64,000 nt of DNA, from the NCBI RefSeq assembly GCF_008831285.2, contig NW_022204507.1, forward strand, positions 6,158,174 through 6,222,173, in the 5' to 3' direction. The notes under the pieces were generated by a model, which worked only from the letters and a program-made list of their open reading frames with translations, did no database searches and was not told where the DNA came from. A program made the translations under genes and the position numbers. Numbering within the stretch: the stretch's first letter is position 1; each line of letters starts with the position of its first letter. This document shows positions 12,176 to 22,689 of the stretch, in pieces. The stretch comes from Nymphaea colorata. Its lineage: Eukaryota; Streptophyta; Magnoliopsida; Nymphaeales; Nymphaeaceae.

Positions 12176-12796
12176 ATTTTTAAAAGATTAAAAGATTTAC
12201 AAGAAATCTGACAATCCGAAAGGGGGAACTGTAGGGGAGGTGGAAGGCTTGGCTTTGGGGATTTTTCTACCAGATTTATTTAGGAGCAAGTAAAATAAGA
12301 AAGTGAATTTCTTCATTAACACAACATATAAAAAATGTGCCGATGAGTATTTTTCTCATGTATTCTAGTATTATAACAGATCATGCCATGATTGATGGGA
12401 ATTAAAGTTAAAGTGAACAAAGAAAATATAATGAATTGGAGAGATAAAAGAAGCAGCAATATGAACGTAGCTAGTCTGGAAGAGAAGAAGAATACAGTGT
12501 AAGGAATTGACGAAACAGCGTGAAAGGACTGAATCCAATGAGTAACAACCGACAGAATTGAGGGTGGAATTTCTTGAGCCCTCAAGGGCCGAATTTCTTC
12601 CATAACTTGATTACTTCAGCACTCTACCACTTGCAAGAGGATAATGTGTTGGTGGTGGTGGTGATCAAATGGACCGAGCTGCTCAATTTGAATTTTATGT
12701 GCAGTTTTTTGCCCATTTTCTTCGCATCCTTCTGATAATTGCTTCTCTTCTTCTGCCCTTCAATCTACCGAGAAACTGGGAGTGGGGTTGCTGGAG
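12176..12796. other. Upstream of the NLR fragment; no gene seen
   Basis: AT-rich sequence following the end of copy 2. A minus-strand frame at 12316-12603 has no recognisable domain. The (GGT)n-like 'ggtggtggtggtg' near 12650 and a CT-rich stretch at 12720-12760 could be the 5' leader of the NLR, which is inference. Confidence 0.5.
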
Positions 12797-13295
12797 ATGG
12801 GGGCAGTAATAGATGCTCTTGTGCAAACAGCTATTTCTACTGCAACCAATTTGCTGAAAGAGACGAAAGACTACATCTTGAATGCCAAAGATGATCTGAA
12901 GAAGCTCGAAAGGATCCTGAAAATCTTCCAAAAGGCCATCAAAGATGCTGATCAAGTCTTTTTTCAGCAAGGAGTGCGACGGAGAACTAGAGTTTGAGCT
13001 CAAGGATGTTCTTTATGATGCCGAGGACATCATCAAAGGATATCGAAGCAAAATTGAGGCCAGCAAGAGGGATCAGGTACGAAAGCAGTCTTTGACCACA
13101 GCGCTCTCTTCCTATTATGAAGATATTTCTTTTCATTACCAACTTGGTAACAAAATCAAGAGAATCAATGAAAGGCTTGATAAAATAAAGAAAGATTGGG
13201 ACGTGGTGGATAGGCTCAAAACAACACCAAAAGAGGGTGGTAAGGACCCTGTTCATGGTGAACATGTCACCCTAAAGACGCAACCCATCACATAG
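12797..13295 (+). pseudogene. Truncated CC-NLR (Rx-type coiled-coil) fragment
   Basis: The translation begins Met-Gly-Ala-Val-Ile-Asp-Ala-Leu and continues as an amphipathic helix pattern with alternating Leu/Ile and Lys/Glu. It leads to ELKDVLYDAEDIIKGY, the position and form of the EDVID-type motif in the Rx N-terminal domain of plant intracellular immune receptors. A further helix with a Lys-Ile-Lys-Arg-Ile-Asn-Glu-Arg-Leu stretch matches the end of that domain. The reading frame shifts at the T6 run 12959-12964: the first frame stops at 12997, while the second frame carries the motif. The frame ends at 13295, about 165 residues in, where intact CC-NLRs continue with NB-ARC and leucine-rich repeats. 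No P-loop or LRR sequence follows. The CC domain normally mediates oligomerisation and signalling. This copy cannot encode a full receptor. I took ATG 12797 as the start; the frame is open 15 bases further upstream but has no ATG there. Confidence 0.85.
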
Positions 13296-13296
13296 G

Positions 13297-13623
13297 TGTA
13301 CAACTGCGCATATGCAGGGAGAATGATAAAAATTAGGTTTGATGCATTCTTTCTCTGAGAAGTTACAACCATTTATATTTATACAATTACCTACAGGCAC
13401 ATGCCCCACTGTTTTTAAATATGAAAAAGACCATTTTACCCTAATAAAAAGAAAATACCTGAATAGAAAGATTTTTATGGGCCACATCTTTTTGACAATT
13501 TCTTCAATATTTTCGTCTATTTTGTAAGTATCAATATTAATAAAAAAAAAGGCCCAGGGAGAGTGTATGTACAAAATGTGATTTTTTTCATTTTTTTCAT
13601 AGAAATTGCTCAAGATTTTAACA
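13297..13623 (-). mobile_element. Probable solo copia-type LTR
   Basis: Read on the minus strand, the segment begins TGTTAAAATC, carries a TATA-like 'tgtataaatataaatgg' and then 'cttctcagagaaagaatgc', and ends TTGTACA. This is the general form of a short copia LTR with its promoter. It abuts the point where the NLR frame dies. I see no primer-binding site or internal coding region next to it and no clear 5-bp target duplication, so the exact ends are uncertain. Confidence 0.4.
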
Positions 13624-15049
13624 TTTTTCTTCAATTAATGAAGCAGGTGTTTGTCAATCATTTTATTATGTCAAACAACTTTTCAATCTTTTTAACACCC
13701 TTCGTCGTACAAAGAAATTCATCTATTTGAAAAACATTACTGTATTTAGATTTTCTGATTGCTGAAAATGCTTGTCAATCGATAGTGTGAATGATTTCAA
13801 ATAAACTGAGATAGGAATTGGAGACGTTTATTTTTCTTTGTTATCTTATTTGTCCATTCTTTTGCACCAAAGATCTTACCTTTTCTGAAGGAACTGGAGC
13901 TACATCTCATGTGCTTCCATGCCTTTTTGGTTTTGAAACCTTGAAAAATTGATAGATTCCCTTTATTAGGGATACATAAGATTTGTCACCAAAAAAAGGA
14001 TAATGGCAACCTCACCTAACCTATAGTAATAAAAATACATGTCCTACTGAGACTTATGACTTGCTATGCTCTTTAGTCGCAGGCCCTGACTCACCCTCCT
14101 CTAAAAGGATGATTCAGTCAGACCAACATGAGGGTCCAACCACATTGCATTGCCAGGATCCACCGAGAGTGAATTTTTTTAAGGTCATCAGTCTTGAAGT
14201 TCCTCAGTAGAGATAGGATAAAAAAAAAATCAGTCTTCCATAACCTTTCATTAGTCCTAGGTACTTCTGAAACTCAGTTCCTTAATTGTGGGAGGGGCAC
14301 TTTAAAAGGATGTCATATTTTCTATAACGAGTCAATGTTTCCCTATAAACAAGACTTATTTCATTGAAAATTTGTAATTTGTAAAGGAGCAGTTTCATAG
14401 TTGATTATTTTTATATTAACTTGGAGAAGTAGCCATAAATGACATTATATTTTCCAGTCTTCATTAAAATTGTGAAACAGACAGTTCTAAAGAAACTTCT
14501 TCACTATTTCCTGTGGACTTCTTGCTTCCATTTGCATGTGCACTGCACCTTATGTTTGCCTGTGTGACTGGTTGACTTTCAGTTTGGGACTGCATTCTAG
14601 GATCAAGAGGTTGGAAAGGCTGAGCCGGTGGAAACATTCAGTTTTTACCTGCTAGTTAGCAGCTTTTCATTTCACATCCTTTTTTTTTATATTTTCCTCC
14701 ACAAGATCTTTCCTTTCTGATCTTTGTGCTGATAATAGTGTCGGCCCAAGGGTAGGATGGGCCTTCTGGTCACTTGCTGACATTGAGTCATTAGAAAACA
14801 AGTCCTGAAAATTTCTGGGTTATTCAATTGCTTTGAATTTCTTGAGAACAGTACTTGCCATGAATTTAAAAAAGAAACAGTCTCAAATAATGTCATCTAC
14901 CAACAAATTGGATTTTGAACTGGATTTTTGGCCATCTCAATTAATGTCCAAAACATGTACATCTACAGGTGATTAAGGTACATTGTTTGTTAGAGGTAAC
15001 TTTAGACTATTTGTGCACCTGCAGATGTCCTGATGAGTATAAGAAACAT
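13624..15049. other. Non-coding stretch
   Basis: AT-rich sequence without a recognisable gene, inverted repeat or repeat family. The minus-strand frame at 14687-14896 has no domain. There is no continuation of the NLR here. Confidence 0.55.
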
Positions 15050-15224
15050 GGTAAATTTGACATGATTTAATTCGACGTACAATCTTGGTTAAATCTTACC
15101 ATGTTGTTGAGAAAAAAGTAAATTAAAACAAAAACATAGCTAACATGAAATATGAAAATAGAAAAGATGCAAGTGTCAATCATAAAACGGAGAAGGGGGG
15201 GGGGTTGTGTGCTTGCTTCAAATA

Positions 15225-15440
15225 ATAGTGGTAATATGTGCTTCTTTCTTTGGTATTGGTTATGACACGATTTACCGGAGGTAAAAACAACAATTGAAGT
15301 TTTATAGCGGTGAAGACATATGTGGGTGTTAACATTTAACAATCACCAGTATACATACGATTTAACAGCGACAAAAATCCACCATAGGGCATATATACCA
15401 GCCACGAAAATCACCGGTATGGATAAATATCCACACCTTT
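15225..15440. repeat. CGGTG / ACCGGTAT motif cluster (copy A)
   Basis: Words such as 'ttatagcggtgaag', 'atcaccagtatac' and 'atcaccggtatgg' occur in both orientations within about 200 bp. Similar clusters lie at 22900-23070 and 41150-41345. Repeated short subterminal motifs of this kind are characteristic of CACTA-type (En/Spm) transposon ends; no CACTA terminus was firmly located. Confidence 0.4.
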
Positions 15441-16309
15441 CTCCTAGCAAGTTCTAGTTCCAATCAATCAAAGATATGTCTCGCGGGATCCATTTCTTAC
15501 AAGTCAATGCACTGAGGGGAAAGAAAATGCAGCCACATGTTGGATTGACATCGTTGGAAAGATGAAATCAGCTCTGAAAAATAAAGTATTCTGTTGCTTT
15601 CACCGTTACAATTTCCCTCCATCTAAAGGTGTATGTATACATCAAGAAATCATGGCGATTGCCAACCCAAAAAAAGAAGCCAATTTCACCTTTCATGATG
15701 TTCCCTGCTTTCATACAATGAAGAACAAAATGATATTCTTCCTTTGGTGCTTTTAATATCCGCCTTAAGATTAGTTTTACATGTTGGCTAATTCTTTGGC
15801 TTATTTTTACAGGTTGACTAATTCTTTTGTTTTATTTCTATCCAAGTATCAGACTTAAAATTAATTTTGGTTAACAAAGGAAAAACATCCTCAGTTTTTG
15901 TGTTTGCAGTTGTCAATGAACATGGAATGATCCTTTTGGTTCTATATTCTAGTTCGTTAACTTTTATGTGCGAGATTTTTCCACAAAAATCTTTGCCTTA
16001 GAGGCAAAATTCCATAATCCATCCTGCATGTTGCCACATCAAAAACCCCGAGATACTTTTTTACTTATATATCTCGCTTTCAGTCATTGACATTTTTGAA
16101 ACCGTACTCTTCAACTTGGTTCACTTAATAGCTCCTGTTGGTTGTAAGATCTAGAATACCTTTTACATATATATATCTATTAGTGAGTTACATCTTTCTA
16201 CTTAAACTCATCCCCACAATCTTGATCTATATAATTTTGGAGTTTGTACAGAAGCCATTAATTAGGAATTTTTCCTTCTTAGTATTATTTTCTTGATAAT
16301 ATTTTAAAT

Positions 16310-16418
16310 TTGAAGGGATAATTTCATCATTTGTGTGACTAATATTTTTTAGTGCTTTGTCCTTCTTTCAGGCGGTGGGTAAAAACCTGCTCACTTGAAG
16401 GGATAATTTCATCATTTG
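16310..16418 (+). repeat. 85-bp period direct repeat of a 24-bp word
   Basis: TTGAAGGGATAATTTCATCA followed by TTTG occurs at 16310-16333 and again at 16395-16418. Copy B has the word once (near 23940). The intervening sequence includes 'ccttctttcaggcggtgggt'. This is a post-duplication insertion or local duplication in copy A. Confidence 0.85.
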
Positions 16419-17302
16419 GGTGATTACTTCAATACTTTTGATGAGATCAAGCGTTTGTTTGAAAAACAGAAGGAAAAGTTGGGTGGACATTTGGTGTTTC
16501 TCAAAAGGAGTTATCTCTTATTTTTTTCATTTAATTTGTGGAGCAATGTCTCTTAACATTGAAAGCATTGTTGGTTTGGATTTTTAGATTTAAATACATT
16601 GACGTCGCATGTAGTGATTGGGAAAACATATATACATTACTTTTTTACAGTTGATTTAAAAAAAAACTATGTGTTAAACTGTTTTTAAATCCAATGTATG
16701 GGGACTTTCTGTAGTGAGATAGATCTTCATGATTGATGTATACACATGCAGCTACATTCTATAATGCAATTGTTACGTTACAACGAATTTTATCATGAAG
16801 GAGCATGATTTGTAATGCAGCGACAACTGCATGTATAAGAGATTCTAAACATCGTCTTTACTTTACTCTACGCAAATAAAATCTTTCCTGGTTGGGTCCT
16901 GAAATTATTTTTTTACAAAGTGCGAGTCAACCAGACCCCTATTGAAACCCAAAAGGTTGTAGGATAATAATTGAAAAAAATAAAAGGGTCTTCACTAGAA
17001 TTGTGTACAAAACAATGGGTCAACATCGAATTTCCCAAGACACGTATAAGTGGCTTTTTGTCGACTTCTTTTTTGTTTCCTTCTCCCATTTTATCTCCCC
17101 TCACTCTCTTGAATCTTGTTCGTTGCCTTCTATCTGTAAGGGCTTTATGTTGAGCAACAAAAAGTCCCCAGCCATCTATGGCGATCGGCGAGCTCACCGG
17201 AGCATCAGTAGCGGCAGTGAAAACCCAACAACAACAAGTATTATTTTTTCTTTCTCTCACCCCCTCAAGTTTCTTCTACATTTCTTTCTCTAAGGGTGTT
17301 CT

Positions 17303-17555
17303 ACTATGTCACTGGTGCATGGGGTACGGTGCGGGCGTGGGTGATGGTGCGATACATCTCAAAAAATTGCAGTGTGGCGGTGCAGTGTGGTTTTGTATTA
17401 TTATTATTAATTTATTATTATAATATATTAATAATATCGAATTTGATAAAAAAAACTGAAAAAATTTGAAATCAATAAGGTGTGCGTTGGGTGCGAATCT
17501 GGGTCGCAGACGCGATGTGGGTGCATCACCAGGGTTGCCGCACCCGGGTGACATA
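17303..17555. mobile_element. hAT-like MITE with 8-bp target duplication
   Basis: The flanks are GGTGTTCT at 17295-17302 and GGTGTTCT at 17556-17563, a perfect 8-bp direct repeat. The ends are inverted: the left has TATGTCAC followed by GGTGC, and the right has GCACCCGGGTGACATA. The interior is GC-rich at both ends ('ggtgcgggcgtgggtg', 'gtgcgttgggtgcg') and AT-rich in the middle, with no coding sequence. The paralogous site in copy B reads 'gagggtgtcctaagg' (near 24863) with no insert, so it preserves the empty site. An 8-bp duplication is the hallmark of hAT transposition. One alternative boundary, with CTATGTCAC as the terminus, shifts the duplication by one base. Confidence 0.8.
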
Positions 17556-17984
17556 GGTGTTCTGTGGCAAAATCGGGCCCCTCATTTTTTATTCTTTTTT
17601 TTATCTGTTTTCTCCTTTCTCGTTTTTTTACTGACGTGGAATATGCCCAAATCTTTTTTTCTTTGGTTGCTCGTTCTGCACACTGCAGGGGCTCATTATC
17701 AACTGACCCCACTTCATGACAAAGAATAGCAGATTTGGCCGAAGAAGAGATTCAGTGCTATGGCGTTCCTTGGTGAAATAGAGTCTAGCAGGGGGTAGTA
17801 ACAGTGAACCTTTTTTAATTGATTTCTGCCATTTTTCTTTTCTGTTGTTCAGGAGCAAGCAAGAAGGCTCTCTGTAGTCAGTGAGCATGCAGCATTACAA
17901 GGCACTCCGAGCTCTCTGATTGAGTCCTATTATATTTGCTTACACAATTGTCGGATTTGTTTTAAGACATAGGTCAAATGAAAT

Positions 17985-18317
17985 AGTGTTTACAACGATG
18001 TGATAAACACTTAGAAAAATTAAAAGCAATAGTATCATTGTATGGATTGGTTTTATGATAACATGGTGCTTAATAAAGGGCAATAAGCAATCAGAAAAAA
18101 TAGATTCTAACAATGCAAATGCAATATTCATTTTATGATATCCTAAAATAAATTTGGGTTTACAAGAATGTGATAAGAACAAAAAATCAAGCGACAACAC
18201 AACTACATGATTTATTTTATGATAAACTCAAGTAATATCATGCTTACAAGTAGGAAATAAGCACTCAGAAAATTAAATGCAACAATGACACTATATGAAC
18301 TGGTTTTACGATAAAAG
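17985..18317 (+). repeat. Four degenerate ~80-90 bp tandem units
   Basis: Units start near 17988, 18064, 18148 and 18240. Each runs from a GTTTACAAG/GCTTACAAG-like start through 'gataagcactcagaaaa' to 'ttttatgataa'. The later units are diverged and have small indels. Non-coding. Confidence 0.75.
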
Positions 18318-21300
18318 ATTGAATGCATGACAAAACAAAGACGTCAGAATGATTGCGTTTTGCTCCTCCTCGTCTCGCTGCGGCATCTTTCTTTTTACTA
18401 GCGCCTTCTAGTATTCCAGAAAGGTTAGTTGGATATGCAGTTGGAAAGTTCCTGTTTTCTATAATCACATCAATTGGAGGCATCAGAATCTTGTTTGGAC
18501 ATAATGTCTTAAAAAGGCAGATTATGTCGGTTGGATTTCTCTCGTGCTACCCTCGTGTGCGCTGATTGCTCTTCCATATCAACTTCCTTCTTGCCTTTTA
18601 GGGTCTTAGACCAAATCGCCTCTAATGCATTGTCTCTCTCTCTGCCTCTATATTATCCCTCTCTTTCTCTCCCTCCCGATCCATCATGGTTTCCACCGGT
18701 GACTACTCACTACAACAAATGTTGGAAACTAAAATTAGGATAGAGCCATTAGGATCGGTTTGTAGATACTTTCCTAAATCTCAATGTAAAAAAGATGTGT
18801 TACTTGTGACAATAAAGCCAATCCCTCGCCCCCTTTCTGGTGAAAATCCATCTTCCACTCATCCCTATGGCCCTTGCCATTGCAGCATGCACTGATGTCA
18901 AGCATCCATCACAATCAACTGATTGTCGCTGACAGAAGAGGTGAAGAAGAAGAAAGGTTCCTCAACTCTGTCATTGCTTCCCAAATTTTTCTGTTTCATC
19001 AAAAAATCCATGATTCACTTGCTTTGTTGCTCGTTTTCTGGCATTTCTCCTTGCTCAGTTTGCTGGTTGCTCACCTCGCCATTGTCATGTTTTTGTTCAT
19101 CTCCTCTGTTTGCAGCAATCGCCGAATTGCTGATTTGCTCGGACAGAATAGGAGTTTGGTTTTCGAATATTTGTCAAAAATAAGAGAAAATATATGGTTA
19201 ATAAAAATTTCAAGAAATATTAAAAATTAATTAGAATCTGGCCACTCTCACCCTCAAATTGGCCATGAAATGCAATCTGCTTGCAGTCGGCTCAATTGGA
19301 TGAGCACGAGAATTAGGGGACACACAGGTGACCAACTCTTGGTAGAAGGCAAAGGAAGAGCTTGAGCAATCTGGCTGCATATTAAGGGGGATATGGGCTT
19401 TTTCTTTGAAATTTTTGTTTAAGGTGGCCGCATGTTAGTTGTTTTCTTTTGTGGAGAAATGTATTATTTCACTTTGACCCTCACATTTTGCCCAACATAT
19501 TCATTAGCTCCAGCATTAATTCTGTGGATTAAAGTCTGGATTTCTCATGTTTTGTTGATTTACTTGATTGTCACATGTGACAGAAGGAACATAGGGTTTC
19601 CTTCATCTTATCAGTCTTATAAAAATGGGAACACAGGCTTGGGTTGAAGATACAGGAGTTAGGAAGATGCGGTATTCTTGTTCTTTGCTTCTTTTTCTTC
19701 TTTTGATTGTTTAGGATTTGGTTGATCTAGTTTCCATGGGCATTGGCACATCAGCTCTTTTATCTTCCCCATTTTTATAAGACATTTTGGGAAGCAATTG
19801 TAAATATGGTATAGAGATGGTTGGTTGGCATTCATTTGACATGCAATTTCCATATCTTGCAATAAATTTATTTGTACAAATGTGAAGCTTCCACCCCTCC
19901 CTTCCTCCTCTCTCTCCTTTCGTTTGATCTTTTTCTACCAAACAATGCCAACCAGAATTACACAACCCCTTTTTATCATCAAAATCAGACAGGCCAAATT
20001 TTGTGGGCTCATTTAGGCAAACCAGAGCCACTCAAGCCTGGTCCCTTCTCCAGCCATCAACACCAAACTTGGCCACAGCCACAGGTGCCGAATGGTTACA
20101 CTTGATTATGGTGTTGGCCAAGGCTTAACCGTTCCATACAATTCACTCAGGCTACAGTGATTGGTTATCCAACACCCTGCCCTCTCTTTTTTTCATGCTC
20201 TTTCCCCACCAATAAAAAGGAATCTGAGGAGACGATAGACTGATTATGAAGCTTTTACTCTTTTTAGTTATTATGTAGTTTCTATATCCCCACCTCTATT
20301 GAAGAGAATATTCTTTGCTGTCCATGCATCTGTTCTACATTTCTATTTTCAAATTTTCCCTTCCCTGAAGACCAAGATCAATTTAGGCTGTGCCCCAGAA
20401 TTTGGCCATAGCCATTCGCATTTATATTTTCATTTTAAGGAGTTCAGAAGAATTCTAATCTAAGTTAAAGATTAAACTTGAATCCTTAATTTATGGTAAA
20501 AATTAAACTCCATTTGGCGCTCTCATTCAAACACAGAACACTATATTTTGCACTTTCAGTGGAACCTGAGTCATGTCAAACTGAAAATCTTAAATTTCTT
20601 TTTAAGGATTAATGCATTTGAAGAGAAGTACGTTAGTCTGTATTGGAATATAATTTTTTATTATTATTTTTAGCACATAGGACCTGATTTGATTAAGGTT
20701 ACTACAATCTTCAGGTGTGATTGAGATACTACACACACATGTTTGCTCCTGCATGATACAGATTGACTTGCCAAAATCTCTTCAAAGCTACATATAGTCA
20801 AGTGGTCATGCATGATATGTTGAATTCCTGTATGTCCTCGTGCTTGAAAGGTTTCAATCATTTTCTTTCCATGTTTCCTGTTATTTTAGCAAATATGGAT
20901 GGGTAAAGTAGCCAACTCGTTGGCTTATGCTGCTTGCTAAGGCATAAGCCTTCTGCTCGTTCCCTGTAGCATGAGAGAAGGCTTTGGACCAAAAGGAATC
21001 TGACTTTTGTGTTCTGGGATGTAATATAGGGTAAGCATATAAGTTTATTAAGACTTTAGTTCCATTGTAGTGCTCATGAGGAGATTTTGTTTTGCTTTTC
21101 AATATTATTCTTGGATTTATACTTCATGTTTCTAGTCTACTCAAAAAGTATATCACATGAGAGCATGGACATTATGTTCATACATTAAGCTTATTATCTC
21201 TTATTTTTTAGAGAAAATGTTATTTTCGTTTAGACAACCTGTCTTCACTTCTTACATTAGTTGCTTAACTAGATTGGAATTGTTATACTCATTTAGCTCA

Positions 21301-22689
21301 GTATGAATCCCTTAAACCAATGCATGGCCAAGCTCAGCCAAATGATCATGGACACATAGAAACACATGTATAGGACGTTAACTCAATATTGTAAAGTTGG
21401 TATGTTACTTCAACGTGGATTTTTAGGATAGGATAAATCTTAAACTTACTATTGCTATAATTCAGTGTTTCAGATTGATTAAAGACCATTGGTTGTTGGT
21501 TTTGGCAAGGTATTTTTTCCTTCAACCTTCCTTGATAATATGCCATAAAGCATGGAAATTGTATATGGACTTAAAGAAAAGGAAATCCCTCCTTGACTAT
21601 GCTTTTTATTCTCATTGGTAGTGTATTTGAAAAAGGACTGGTAGAATCTATTTTAACAGCAGTGTGACTTTAACTTGTACATATAAGAAACTTTGCTACT
21701 AAAATCTCTATAAGATCCATAATGTCGGTAGATACATGTTCCTTTTTTTTTTTGGTTCTTTCAGTAGTCTTTTAATATATTTGAACAATTTATAATAGTT
21801 AAGAGAACTGTCAAACATGTTGTAGTTCTGGTAAGTCTTTAAAATACCTCTTTTTTGTCTTCATGTGACTGTTGAGAATTTTATTGATGTCCATGGAGGG
21901 AATCTAAAATACATGAAGGGAGCCTATGTCTACAACAAAATCAGCATTTATTGATATTGATGATTTTGACAACCTACTGAACCAGTTACAACTTGGAGGT
22001 ATTTGTATCAGTTTTTTAAATGTCTAGTTGTCGATTGTTGTTTCAAGTTCTCCATGAGCAAGGTGTTCTTTGTCACAGTCATAAATTAATTGCTATTTTT
22101 TTGTTGCAGCTGTAGTTAGATATGTTGCTTTTTAAGATGTAGGAGGCAATGGGGCTTGTCAGAGTGTATTTGAAGCCCCACAACAAAGGCCTAATTACGT
22201 CAAGTCATTTATTCTCTACTCGAAGTAAATGTCTTATGTTATTTTAGTGTAGATTGGTTGCTTGCATTTGAGTTATCATCATAGACTTAGTATTAATACC
22301 GTGCACTTTTTGTGCATGTCAAATGTTAAAGGGTTGCCCACTTTCATTTATGTGAAGCGAGAACTAGCAAAGCAACAAGTTGTGATGCATAAGTTTTAGC
22401 ATATAATGCCCACAAAGATTATGTCAAAAATTTAAAGAAAAGAAAAGGAAGCAAAAAGCATTATTATCTCATGTCAAAATCAGAAATGAAGGATAAAACT
22501 GTCTGCTAGTTTGTGTGCTGATAGAAAATTAATTTAGTTGTTACCAACAATTTTCCATCAAAGCTTGTGAAATATTTAATAACTTGTAAGTATGGCAGAT
22601 GAAAAAAAAGCAATACTTTCATTTATTTAAGCAGCACACTAGTGAGGCACTTTTTCATCGAACCGTTAAAAGTAAAATAAATTCATTAA
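18318..22689. other. Intergenic stretch between the A and B duplications
   Basis: I see no gene with a recognisable domain here. Frames of 60-118 codons at 18353-19230 and 19432-20105 have no family signature. The sequence at 18709 starts CACTACAACAAATG, which resembles a CACTA terminus, but no convincing partner with a matching 3-bp flank was found. A short inverted repeat GGCTTATGC / GCATAAGCC lies at 20922-20950. Confidence 0.5.

Larger units (their letters stand above)
15050..17855 (+). repeat. Dispersed duplication, copy A (~2.8 kb)
   Basis: This copy matches 22690-25175 in the same orientation. Shared phrases include 'gagaaaagtaaattaaaacaaaa', 'tacacatgcagctacattctataatgcaatt' and 'cattatcaactgacccca'. 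No conserved coding frame is visible. Copy A is longer because of a 253-bp MITE (17303-17555) and an 85-bp internal duplication (16310-16418). The first 400 bases carry short CGGTG/ACCGGTAT words like the subterminal repeats of some DNA transposons. Confidence 0.85.

Noticed and set aside
18709-21073. Possible CACTA element (CACTACAACAAATG ... CATTGTAGTG)
   Set aside because: The inverted ends match only for about 8 bases, the flanking trinucleotides differ (ACT versus CTC), and no transposase is present between them.
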